Of a stretch of 64,000 nt of DNA, positions 17,835 through 28,800 are shown in pieces. The stretch spans positions 7,568,611 through 7,632,610 of the forward strand of contig OX246741.1 in NCBI GenBank assembly GCA_945910005.1, written 5' to 3'. The DNA is from Isoperla grammatica. Lineage: Eukaryota; Arthropoda; Insecta; Plecoptera; Perlodidae. A program made the position numbers and the translations under genes. The notes below the pieces were generated by a model that saw nothing but the letters and a program-made list of their open reading frames with translations, ran no database searches and was not told where the DNA came from. Every line of letters starts with the position of its first letter. Within the stretch, counting starts at the first letter, position 1.

Positions 17835-18559
17835 TTACCGAGTAAATGCGAGACTTTGTTGTAGTTCTTTCAGGAATCGCTCGCCATTAATCTGCAATGT
17901 TTTAATAGTATGCTGTAACAAAAACATTGATTATTATTAATTCTTTGCAGACATGTGGTGTTAATTAGTACTATTTACTATTTAAAACACTTGCTATTGG
18001 TACACAAGGTGTTAAGTTGCACTTGAAGATTAATGCACCCATTCTTTATATTTACGAGGAATCATTATGTTAGCGGCCAGTTTGCCGTCCATTAGGGGTG
18101 TGCTAAAATGGCAGCTTTAGTGGACATGGCCTGGCCATCACCAGGTTTGCTTCCAAATTCGAACTTTATAATATGGTTACTGTTAATGTTACATGACTGA
18201 AATTACTGTAGGTTATGGTGGAATTAATTTACGTAGATTAACCTCATCTGTATGATGTGTGTTCCTCTTGAAATCGGATCTGAGCCATTCATACAACTCT
18301 TTTCTGGTGTCCTCTTGTGGAACTTGCCGTATTGCTCTCAGAGAATCCCTGTACAGTTTCAGTACTTGCTGCCGAACCATGAACTGGAAGTAAAGCATTT
18401 CCACATGTTTACCCCCAGTGAGGTATAGTGTTGCAAAGTTGTTACGTCAATACTCGGACCATGGACTACCATTGAAGATATTCGTCACTTGAAACAGTAT
18501 GTTAATATTAAACTTACTTGCTTTAAACTCAAGGCTGGTCGAGATATCTTGGATGACAT
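17835..18559 (-). CDS. LYRM2: LYR motif-containing protein 2 (LYRM2), 3 exons, complete
   Basis: On the minus strand the exons are 18559-18518, 18383-18243 and 17912-17835. They join at phase 0 to 86 residues plus stop; the human protein has 88. Exon 1 reads MSSKISRPALSLKQ. Exon 2 begins FMVRQQVLKLYRDSLRAIRQ, with the LYR triplet at residues 24-26 and the downstream conserved Phe in RSDFKRN. Exon 3 (HTIKTLQINGERFLKELQQS) matches the family C-terminus. LYRM proteins act in mitochondria with acyl carrier protein; LYRM2 has been linked to respiratory complex I. Donors are CAA|GTAAGT and GAG|GTTAAT, acceptors TTCCAG and TTACAG. Exons 1 and 3 are only 42 and 78 nt and were found by searching for the expected peptide, and all three phases agree. 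It converges with MBTPS2 and diverges from the CARF-like gene. Confidence 0.92.
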
Positions 18560-19647
18560 TTTAGATAAAAATTGAAGGTCACCACCACTTCAAAGTTGTC
18601 ACTGCAGATGAAAGAAATTGAATTTGCAATAGGTAGGCCTAAGTTATAACTTAGAAACTGTGACCGATGGCTTATTTACAACTGCTCTTTATATCATAAT
18701 CTTTAAACCTTGTTTACATTAGGCCAGTAGCCTACTTGGAGCAGATCACTTGCTGTCAAGTTGCCTGCTAGGCTAGCCCCCCGTTTACACTATGGCAGTT
18801 CAGAGGCAGGTAACTTGCACCAGGTAGCTTGCAAGGCAGGTTATAGGCCTATAAAAGTAAAGTTGTATTAACCTATCGATAAGTTCATGATACTGTTCAT
18901 GATGTTTACATATGTCAGTAGTTCTTCGGATCCGTTTACACAAAGCTGGTAACTGTAGGGGAAGCTAAGCTGTTGCCAGCCTATTGTGCAGAGCGCCGTT
19001 GGGCACAAATATAACCCAAAGAGGGAGCTTAATAACTAGTGTTCTTTGTCCTAGGCCCTAGCGTAGCTATAAAGTAAGGTTATGTTCAAATTATGCAATG
19101 AGGCTTAGGCCTAGGCTAGGTTTTCTCTAGGTCTAGCCCATTTCAATATTGAAATAAATCTAAATATTAATGAGTATCGCATCCAACAACGGATGAAGCA
19201 TGTTGTCACATTTCTTAACCTAGGCATTGTGTTTTAAACTCAATGACCTAGGCATACCCATATCCAGCTAACCTGAAAAATTCAACAACATAGGCCCACT
19301 GGCCCACTGTGCGCGGCCATCACTGGATTTGAAATGTACGCAGTCTTCACCTTACCTGGATACGAGGGCGAAGATCTTTTTAGTTTTATCTTCCTAAAAC
19401 ATGCTTCGAAAATTAAGTTCTTTGGAATTATGTAGTCGCCATCTTTTTTGTGTACTAATGGCGCTTGTGATGATTTTTGGCCCCACGAAGTAGGTTAGAG
19501 TACTATTATCAAAGCTATTATCTTTGATTTTTGGTGTGTCTGTCTATGATGAAAGTGACATGACATGACATCTACAATGTAGGCCTAGGCCCAGCTCTAG
19601 TGGAACGTTTGATGAATGTAGTCTAAACGTGTTATATCTTCTTCGAA
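18560..19647. promoter_or_regulatory. Shared divergent upstream region of LYRM2 and the CARF-like gene
   Basis: The two start codons face away from each other across 1.09 kb, so both promoters must lie here or within 5' introns. The region is rich in AGGCCT words. It contains GTCGCCATCTTTTTTG at about 19435-19450, which reads AAAAAGATGGCGAC on the minus strand and resembles the ATGGCG initiator element of many housekeeping promoters. No TATA box was recognised. A bidirectional promoter is inference from geometry. Confidence 0.4.
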
Positions 19648-22037
19648 ATGAGTGAGCTACAATCGTTGGTGGAACGTCATTTTTATGATGTCAAGTGTGA
19701 TGAAAAACAATACTTGGGCTATATTGATGGCGAGGCACAATATGATTTGTTCATTTCGGAGGCTAAAATACTGGGATTCTCATTTTCAACAACACACAGT
19801 TTCAAGAACAAGTCAAGTAAGCAAACGTTAGGCCTACTTTCCACTGGGTATGCATGCACGAGTATGCCTAGGGCATACGCTCTGATTTGTGATCGGCCTG
19901 TGTTTTGATAGGCCTAGGCCCTAGATCCCGGCCAATCCCGGCTTTACCATCTCACTGGCGCGCTAAGTACTAGGCCTATAGGCCTTACTAGGCTACTAAA
20001 ACCTGTCATTGTCCTTCCTTACTAGGCCTAGGCTTAGCTCAGCCCTAGCCCACATTTAGTGCTTGCCATTTTGGTAATTGTACAGTATCGCTGATCGCGT
20101 TTCGTACTCACTTTTTTTCGTGGGATGTCAGGCAGCTAGGGCCAAGATCGACCAGATACAATAACCCCCCCTAACCGATTTGCGCTCGAAAGTGACTTTG
20201 CCCGAGGCTAGGGGGGGTTATTGTATTTGGTCGATCTTGGCCTAGCTGCCTGACATCCCACGAAAAGTGAGTACGAAACGCGATCAGTGATACTGTACAA
20301 TTACCGCCATTTTTGCTCCAAAAAGTAGAACCTCCATGTACGTTCCTTCCCCCCTTGCGTGCATGGTCTCCCCTTTCAAAATAAAAGTAGGCCTATAGCT
20401 TAGCTCGCTTTATACCATTAGGCCGATCACAAATTGAACTCAGCGCAACAGAGAAAATGTAAACAATGTTGGCGAATGGGGTAGCACTACTGCAAATGGG
20501 TGCAGCACGTAGTAGGCCCAATAGCCTGTACCGTTCAGTAATAAATCCACAAATATACTTTGTGTGACTAGGTTTACATGTTTTATAGGTCGAATTCTAT
20601 TCACTGCCAAGGGAAAAAATGCAGACAACAATATACCATACTGTGGTTCACCATTTCAAATAGTGAGAGCTGCATACATGTCATGCTGTCACGGTGGGCG
20701 CTACAAAGGACGACCTGTAGAAACCGTGGTAAGGTTAACTGAACATTTGTAAAACCATGTAGGCCTATCTGAATCATATCAACTAGTGCCGACATGTTTT
20801 GTAAATTTATTATTTTGATAAACTTTTTTATGATGCATCGTTACCGGTAATATATAGTCGAACATTGTTTTCAGTTGGATGAATCGCCTTCAAGAAAAAG
20901 ACGCAAGATGCAACCTACCAAAAAAATTGGTTGTTTAGCCACTATGGCAGTAAAATGTTTGAGAGTATTCAATGAAGACTGCTACAAGATCAGCGGACCT
21001 TATAAACGAAATTGTGCTGACAACAGAAAGGTGAGATGGTTGATTATGAAATGTGGGTAGTACAGTATTAAATTAAGGTAGATGTCCAGGTCCTACACTT
21101 TTGCTATCAATGTATTCTCTAGTGTTAACTACTAACTGAAGTACGTAGCGCTACTACTTCCTGTATGGTAAGCTATCAGTCCCCTTGCATGAAGGGTTAT
21201 TAATGGTGTCACTACATGTGGTGTCAAAAAAATTAGTCTGGCTGTATTTTTTTTCAACTGTACTGAGTGCTCTGATTTTTAATGGCGAGAGACCTAACTA
21301 AATATGGTTTGTTTTTATTTCACCTACAGATTTTGAAGAAGCTAAATAAAGAGCTTCTGACAAGCTCTCCGCCTAGTAGCACATTACGATTCATGATAGT
21401 TATGTCATCAGAAGAAGTGCACAACCATAGACCTACTGTAGTACCTACACATTTTCAACACATGGTTCACTCACCAAGTAAGAAGATAGAAATACCAAGA
21501 AGATACGGAGGAATCACTAATATGTCTGCTGGAGACTGTTCCAGCTCAGATATTAGTTACGATGACATTTTGGAAGTGAATATCAATGAGGAGTATAGCT
21601 CAGATATAAACATGAGTGAAGATGAAGATGGGGAAGTTGAAGTGATAGATGTAAAAAAACTTTGGGACGAAGGTCGCGAAAAGCTAAAAGTTATTTTGGG
21701 TTGTACATACTTAAAGCATGCACCCGAAGACGTGTTAACAATTGTCAAGTTAATTCGGACAGTGGAAGATGAAGCGCTTTCGTCGGCAAGGAGGTCTAAT
21801 GTTGGGTTGTTGGCAGCAAAACCAAAAGTGCCAACGACAACTAACAAAACTGTCATAATGAAATCAAAAAGTAATCTTTATCCGCATTATACAAACCAAA
21901 CGAACAGTCCTAAATTTATTGTACAGCGCAATTATGTGACAAATGAATGGTCAAATAATGCCAAACAAATCGTAGATACGCGTCGACAAGTCCTGCAACA
22001 ATGTGATGAGAATCTTGTTGTCGACATTATTTTGTAA
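19648..22037 (+). CDS. Uncharacterised protein with CARF-like cysteine-rich basic domain, 4 exons
   Basis: Exons 19648-19816, 20589-20728, 20875-21030 and 21330-22037 join in frame to 390 residues. The order is: residues 1-56, a short N-terminal part (LGYIDGEAQYDLFISEAK); 57-103, SRILFTAKGK ... PYCGSPFQIVRAAYMSCCHG; 104-155, a basic cluster (RKRRK, about 110-114) then KKIGCLATMAVKC; then a long tail with an acidic patch (MSEDEDGEVEVIDV) and a helix-rich stretch (LWDEGREKLKVILG). The Cys/His spacing (C75, C89, C90, H91, C123) with PFxIV and KKxGC recalls the domain of calcium-responsive transcription factor (CARF) and related WRKY/GCM or FLYWCH-like fingers in transposon-derived proteins. A nuclear DNA-binding role is therefore plausible but inferred. 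Intron 1 carries a fold-back transposon. I cannot name an orthologue, so no symbol is given. Confidence 0.75.
20073..20305. mobile_element. Fold-back MITE with ~98-bp inverted arms and 8-bp TSD
   Basis: Left arm 20073-20172 (starting GGTAATTGTACAGTATCGCT) and right arm about 20209-20305 are nearly exact reverse complements over almost their whole length. The spacer is about 36 bases. Perfect 8-bp direct repeats GCCATTTT flank it at 20065-20072 and 20306-20313. An 8-bp duplication fits hAT or Merlin-type DNA transposons. It has no coding capacity and sits in intron 1 of the CARF-like gene. Its high arm identity implies recent insertion or arm homogenisation. Confidence 0.88.
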
Positions 22038-22570
22038 ACATTGTAACTTGTAAGTAAACAATTGATAACAGCTTTATCAATAGTCGTTCAACATCATCAT
22101 CATTATCATTATAAAGTTCTATCACCACTTCCACCCCTGGCAGGTTCAACCTTACAACAGCCTTATATGTCTGTATTCTTTTAGGGGGTCTTCTCCTGTT
22201 AACAATTCAAATCACCTCTCTCAAGTCCATGCCTTTTTCCTTCCATTCCATGGGTTGCGTTCTTCCATATTTTGCCATGTTCGAGCCATTGGTATCATGG
22301 CCCTGCATCTAGGGCAAATTGTAGTGATAATAAAATCACTGAAGAGGCCTATTTTAGTGTAAAATTTTACTTGGTAAATGCACAGTGCACCACTTTTTAT
22401 ACTCACTTTTTCCAGGATTCCTGGCTAGATTTCTTATCCGAGTTATTGTTCTGTATATAGATGATATACACCTACTATTGACAGATATAAAAAACAAAAA
22501 ACCAAGAGCATTGGAAAGGGAATTGGATCTTCACACGTGGTTATGGTAACAATTCAGGTCCACATGCATC

Positions 22571-22576
22571 AATAAA
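22571..22576 (+). terminator. Candidate poly(A) signal of the CARF-like gene
   Basis: AATAAA, 534 bases after the stop. A competing AATAAA lies nearer, at about 22327-22332. This distal one faces the signal of the SLC7A9-like gene. Confidence 0.45.
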
Positions 22577-22598
22577 TAACATACAAGGTTTTACACTG

Positions 22599-22604
22599 TT
22601 TATT
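22599..22604 (-). terminator. Candidate poly(A) signal of the SLC7A9-like gene
   Basis: TTTATT on + (AATAAA on -), 225 bases beyond the stop codon of the last exon at 22829-22831. It lies 23 bases from the facing signal of the CARF-like gene. Confidence 0.5.
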
Positions 22605-22828
22605 TTAACATAAATCAAATTAAAAAATGCATATAACATATACAATGGATATATATTCTGATTCTCTAACATTCTGTTTTAAACTCTTCTTGTAATTCAA
22701 ATATGTTTCCTCTCTTGAGAATTTTGTATCACATACCACTTGTGCTTCAAGCACTTCATCATATAATTATTGGATTTACAATAAAAATATACTCCTATAA
22801 TTATATTATTCTAGTCAGGTTATTTGCG

Positions 22829-25800
22829 CTAGTCGTACATGGAGTGGGTTGGTGCAACTTCAAGGAGCATTTGCAGGAATACTGTGACGTTATCTGAAAA
22901 CAGAAGATAGATTAGTTACCGCCTACCGGGATACTTTTTTCATCTTTAACTTGTGGAGTATGTTACCCACCCCAATTGTTATTTTTATACCCCCAAATAT
23001 AATGATACTACTGTAATTCACTATAAGTATGACTGTATGAGGAATGAAAAACTGTAACAAAACTTAATTGGTGTTAATGAATCTGGGGAAATGCAAAGTA
23101 TCCCAGTTACAGGTACCCAGGTTATTATACTTATTTATCGTTACTAGTGAAGTTGTATTTAATCAATTTAATTATACATAGTACTGAATACTTTGGAAAT
23201 GTCAAATAAACAATGTATTTATGGAGCGCTATTTAATAATAATACTGTAATAATAATAATAGTAGTAATAATAATAATGTTTATAGTAATAATAATAACA
23301 ATAACAACAAGAATTGAAAGTGTGAATAGTTAGGCGTACTGACCCATAGCAGATGGCACCATGCTGTACTGAACGCAGGGCACGTATAGTACGAGCCCTG
23401 CAACAATGAAGAGTGCCGCGTAAAGGTACTCGATTTGTGGTTTGTCGATGATGGGCGCTACCACGAGGTACATTGAGATTACCAAAACCACAACGGGAAT
23501 GATTAGCGGCACCTGCAACAAAAGACGTGACCGATTGTAGGCATCTTGCTCGGACCAGTTTGAGAACTCGTGTATTTTCCACCACGGGATATAAGTCGAA
23601 TTATTTACAATTGGTCATTTGCACCTTATCTCCCCCACAGGCACCTAGAAATCCTATATCATACACTATGATAAAAATGTCAAAATAAATGTCTGACCCA
23701 ACACCAGTACATCAGTGAATGTTTTGTATAAGATGTGATTTCCCCGTGGGGTTATCAAAGGAACAAGTAATGCGAATGAAAAGCAGAGAAGTTGATAAAC
23801 ATCATGCAACACTGACTGGTTTGCTTATCGCAGTGTCGTCTACCCTTGGCTGTGTGGAATACATTGTTACGACAAGGAGAGAGACTCGAAGTGAACTTGC
23901 CTTGTAGGGCCGCGGAGCGTTGGGCTTGGTGTAGCGCATCACAATGAGAGCGAGCATGGCACCCCCATAGAAGATCCACGCAGTGAAGCTGAAGAAGTCT
24001 ATCAAGGAGTCGATACTCCCAGACAACACCATTGCGACTGCGATTAACGACTGAAACACATAAAAAAAAACTATTGTAAATAAATTCATTAGAAAGATTC
24101 AATTCATCCCCTAAATGAATATATACCCAGATGTGTATTTAGTATCTATCGCCAGTTCACCACGATTACAATCAGTTTTCAGTGGATGTCGGTACATTCA
24201 GTTCAGACATTAAATGAATAAATTATGGATGTGCCTCTGAGCTGCGACAGCACCAAAGTTCAAGTTTCAACTTTGTTAATATCAAATTACATACTCGAGT
24301 ACCTGAGCTTCAAGTGGGAATCGAACCCGTGACATCGTGCATTGGTTGCGGGAATAAACCAATGAGCTCGCACACAAAATTTACCGTTCCAAAAAGATCG
24401 ACACAATCCATAAATGATTGAAAAATCAAACTTTCGGCATAGGATAAAAAAAAAAAAAAGATGGACTCACATGAAAAATCAGTCCCGGCGCTGGAGTCAG
24501 CCGTCTGATGTGGACGTAAGAGAGAATGTCCAACAAGTGACCCTCTCGACTGGCAGCGAAACACAACCTGCGAACAGAGACACGCTTGTTAGATCTCTCT
24601 CGTCTCGGTTGATGGCGGTGTCGCAAGGCCGCGTTGAATGCAGTAGGAATGGATCCACGTGGACTTTATGAGTGACAAGGACATGATTGCAAAGTTGAGA
24701 TGATCGTGGATATGTGGGTGATTTGGACATGGAAAGAAAGTATGGGGATTGAGAGACAGAGATAGTGTTATCAATAAGATCGGAATGGTTCTAAATAAGA
24801 GGTAGGAATGTGTGCGAGGAATCTAGGATAGTGTCAGTATAAATAATGTTACTGCTGTTTTGTTATAATATTACTGTACACATTTAATTATTTATTTTTC
24901 ATTTACACATGTCACATTTACTATTGATATGACAGGTTTATTGTTAAAAACTAAAACATAATTGCCAGAATGCACCTCACTAAACAGATGCTATTGTTTG
25001 GATACACGGACACTACTTTCACACAGATGATAGTTTATTTTAGAACATTAGTTGACAGAAGTATTGAAATTGCTGTGTTTAAACGTGTCAAGTTTTATTT
25101 CATATGCTGTACCATTTTAAATACTGCAATTATTGGCAGGACAGTTTCTGGCTCGAACGTTCCAAAGTGACGCTCCACAACCTGCTCTACTAAATCACTG
25201 CTTTATGTGTGTACTCAAGATTTCAGCATCTCTATGAGCTCTGTAGTGGAAGGTGGTAGAAAGGTCAAAAAGTATACACTCACAATATTACTGTCTTTTA
25301 CGTTATTTTTGTTGTTTTAGATTTCGAAAAATATGGTATGAGATATCCAGTTTGAAGAGCAATCGAAACTTGTGAAAAAAGTTGTGCAACACATTCCTCT
25401 TGTCCAGATGGCGATTCACGGTAATATCACGTTTTAGTAATGTTTGCTGATAATACATTGTTGAAATTACCTACTGATATTAAATAAAATATTTTTTCCA
25501 TGATGTGCATCCCTTGTAATAAAAGTGTTTTGAGGGTTTCCATGGCATGCCAGAATCGTTAATTACTGTCCTAAAAGATTATACTTTTAATGGACTTTTT
25601 TTAATATAAGTCGGGTCAGTTATCGCTCTTCTCTGCCAGTGATTTTATTAGATAAGCCACGGCTGTGAGTGAGTGAGTGAATGAGTGAATGCAGTGTTTG
25701 TTCGTCCGACACACAACTGACCTTCCTGCTGCGAAAAGCGTCCCATTGGCCGAGCCAAACGTTGACACGGTCACCGAGAGGGGCATGAGCCAGGCCATCA

Positions 25801-28800
25801 CCCCGAGGATGCGGTTTCCAAACGTCTGCAACACGGGAACAATACATGAGACATTGCATGGACCCTCAAATACACGTGGTATTTATTACCACGCTAGGTA
25901 CTGTCCAATCTCACTTTTAATCTCTTGTTTTTGTGTTGCATGCAATTTACTCCTCCCGTTTATATTAACTGCATGGCTATACACCATTAATGCATGTATG
26001 TGGCATGCCTCTTTTTATTACTTTAAATTTTTTATATTTGTAGCCTACTATCCTTATTCTCTCTTTTTATTTATTCTTTTAATTTATTGTACATGTACTG
26101 CATGTTTAGTCTATCATTATAATATGTGCATCCATTCCATTTATTCATTTAGAAAGAAGACATTACCATATCCCATACACAATATTTTTTTATTTAGAAT
26201 AAAATGTTGGGGTGTAACTGTAAGTTACGACCTCACTGGCCTCAATTCTTTTTTTTACCAATCTGTATCTGTGTGTGTAGGCCTACCTAGAACTGACTGT
26301 TAAATCTTTTTTCTATTGATATCTCTGTGCTATTTTCAAATAAATATAATGATATTTTAAAATGTATCAGTAGATTTGGCATAAGAAAACCCCTCACTGT
26401 CCTTAATCCTGCCACATAAAGAAAGCGACATAATGCTCGGTTCCCATGTCTCTTACTGCGCGGTGACCAATCAGATCTTTGCGATGGAAACGCTGTGACA
26501 TGGGAACAGTTGATGGCGAGAGATGTTCTGTATAGTGTGTACTTACCACTGCGACTGCCTCCGACTCTATCATCTCGGAAGCCGACATGACTGCCAGATA
26601 GGAGACGTTGATCAGAGCGTAGCAGAGCGTCACTAGAGGGATCCCGATCATGATGGATCTCGGTAGGTTCCTGGAGACACAACCAGACGACTCTAAAGAC
26701 CTCCGCTCCCACAAAGATGAAACATCAAAGCTGCTACGAAGCTAGTAATTGCATGGCATTCTTGTAAATTCAATTCAAAGTTATTTTATGTAAATTTAAT
26801 TTTTAAGCCATTTTGGTTTAAGTATAAATTTGACTTTTATGTAATCATTTAGAACTAATTTTATTTCCTATCAAAATTAACTTAGTCCCTGATATACGGG
26901 AAAGCAGACAGGTGGTCAGTACAGGTATGGAAGAAGTACGGACAGGAACGTTGTGACAATAGTACAAGTCAACCTTATCATTAATTGTACAGTTGTTGTG
27001 TCTATAGGTTTAAGACGTTGTATGGATTTCTATTTTTGTTTTACTTGTTTCTCATGGAAATCATGATGCGTATTAGTAAGATGAGTTGTGATGCGCCCGT
27101 TTCTTGGCAACATCCTGCTAGTCCAATGTGGCGACCACCTATGTGCCTGCCCCTATAGAAGTCCATACAAACCTGCGGTGATGTGGGAGAACCCCTTGAG
27201 GTAGTATGTTTGGTTTGCGAACCGCTCCGCTCCCCCGCGATCGCTTGATGGCCCCACGTGTTATGCATTACACTCTAAACAATGAAATGGCGGCAATTTT
27301 TTTGCCTCCCTAACACACGGCGATAGCAATTCACATAATCAAGCAACTAATATACTACATTCAAAACATTGATTTGGAATTTTATGTTCATTTAGAAAGT
27401 AATGAACTGACAGCCTAGCGTTATTTAAGGATATCTTACTTTTCAATTCATGTTTGGTAAGTACAGTGAAAATAAATGTGGCTATTGTATGCTATAGCAT
27501 TATTTAAAAAATGATGTGAAAATATTTTAAACTTAATTGCGTTTATGATTCACGATTTTACAAAATATTCCAAATTTGGATCTACAAATATAAAATGTGT
27601 TAATCAAAAGACAACCAGGTAATAGTACCACTGAGAAATATTGTAATTGTAGGAACTTTTACTTCACAAACATTCTATCGAACAAAACGGCCCCTTCAAT
27701 AAGTATTTATATATGCTGATGCACGTAAACCAACAGTTTGTAGTTTCACTGTACTCCCAAACGAATCATGTATAATGGAGGTTTGTATGGGGGCAACATA
27801 ACATTACAATCAAATCCACAACGTAACCTTTCAAACTGAAAACGCTCAAATTAATGAAAAATAAAACAATATTTTTTTGCTCTTAATTATTATGAAGATG
27901 TTTTTGTTCCAGTATGAAGCATTACGTTGTGGTTTTAATGTGGCTCACACTGAATTGAGTATGACATGTGATGTGGGTATATTAGTTTTATGCATTACAC
28001 TTTCTTTTTAACCCTTTATAGCACAAATACTACCAGTTATTTAGAAATGTTTCATCAACATATTATTTTAAAATATGTTTTATGTATTATGTAGCATGAA
28101 AATGAAATTGAAAACATGCAAGCATTAACATTTTGGCTTTCATTGTGCTGGTAGTTTTTCCTATTTAAATTTTGTTAATTTGTACCTTTAGTTTCTTTTT
28201 TGCATTTCAACCAAATTCTTATAACTTATACTAGCCTTTCCTTTATAATTCATTTACCAACTACATATTTAACTTCAAAATCTTCTATAAAATAGAATTT
28301 AATAATATATTGTATTAGATCTATACTTGGAACCAGTTCTACATTCAAAATTACATTTTGTAAATAATGTTACCCAAAATTCTATAAAGGGTTAATGTAT
28401 CATAACGTACATGGTTTTCAGGGAAATATTTTCTAGAATCAGTGCTTTAGGGCACTTCCATACTTACTGCCAATTGCATATTGTCACAATCGATAATTTG
28501 ATAACCAGCTGGATAGTGCATGACATGTCTATAGATGTATTTACCATTCTTTATAAGGACTTGCTTTCACGTAGTCATATTTGGATTATTTGTTGTATAA
28601 AGGTGTATTCAAAAATGAGCTGAAGGTATTATTATACCTTCAATTATTGAAAATACACTTCATGGTTTATCATGAAGCCTGAATGTGATTAATCCATCAC
28701 ATATGTTCATTTGTAAGATCAAACTCTCATTTAAGCAAGTTTAAAATGTCGAACAAATTTATTAGAAAACGTGCATATTATCAAGGATTATATTAATTGT

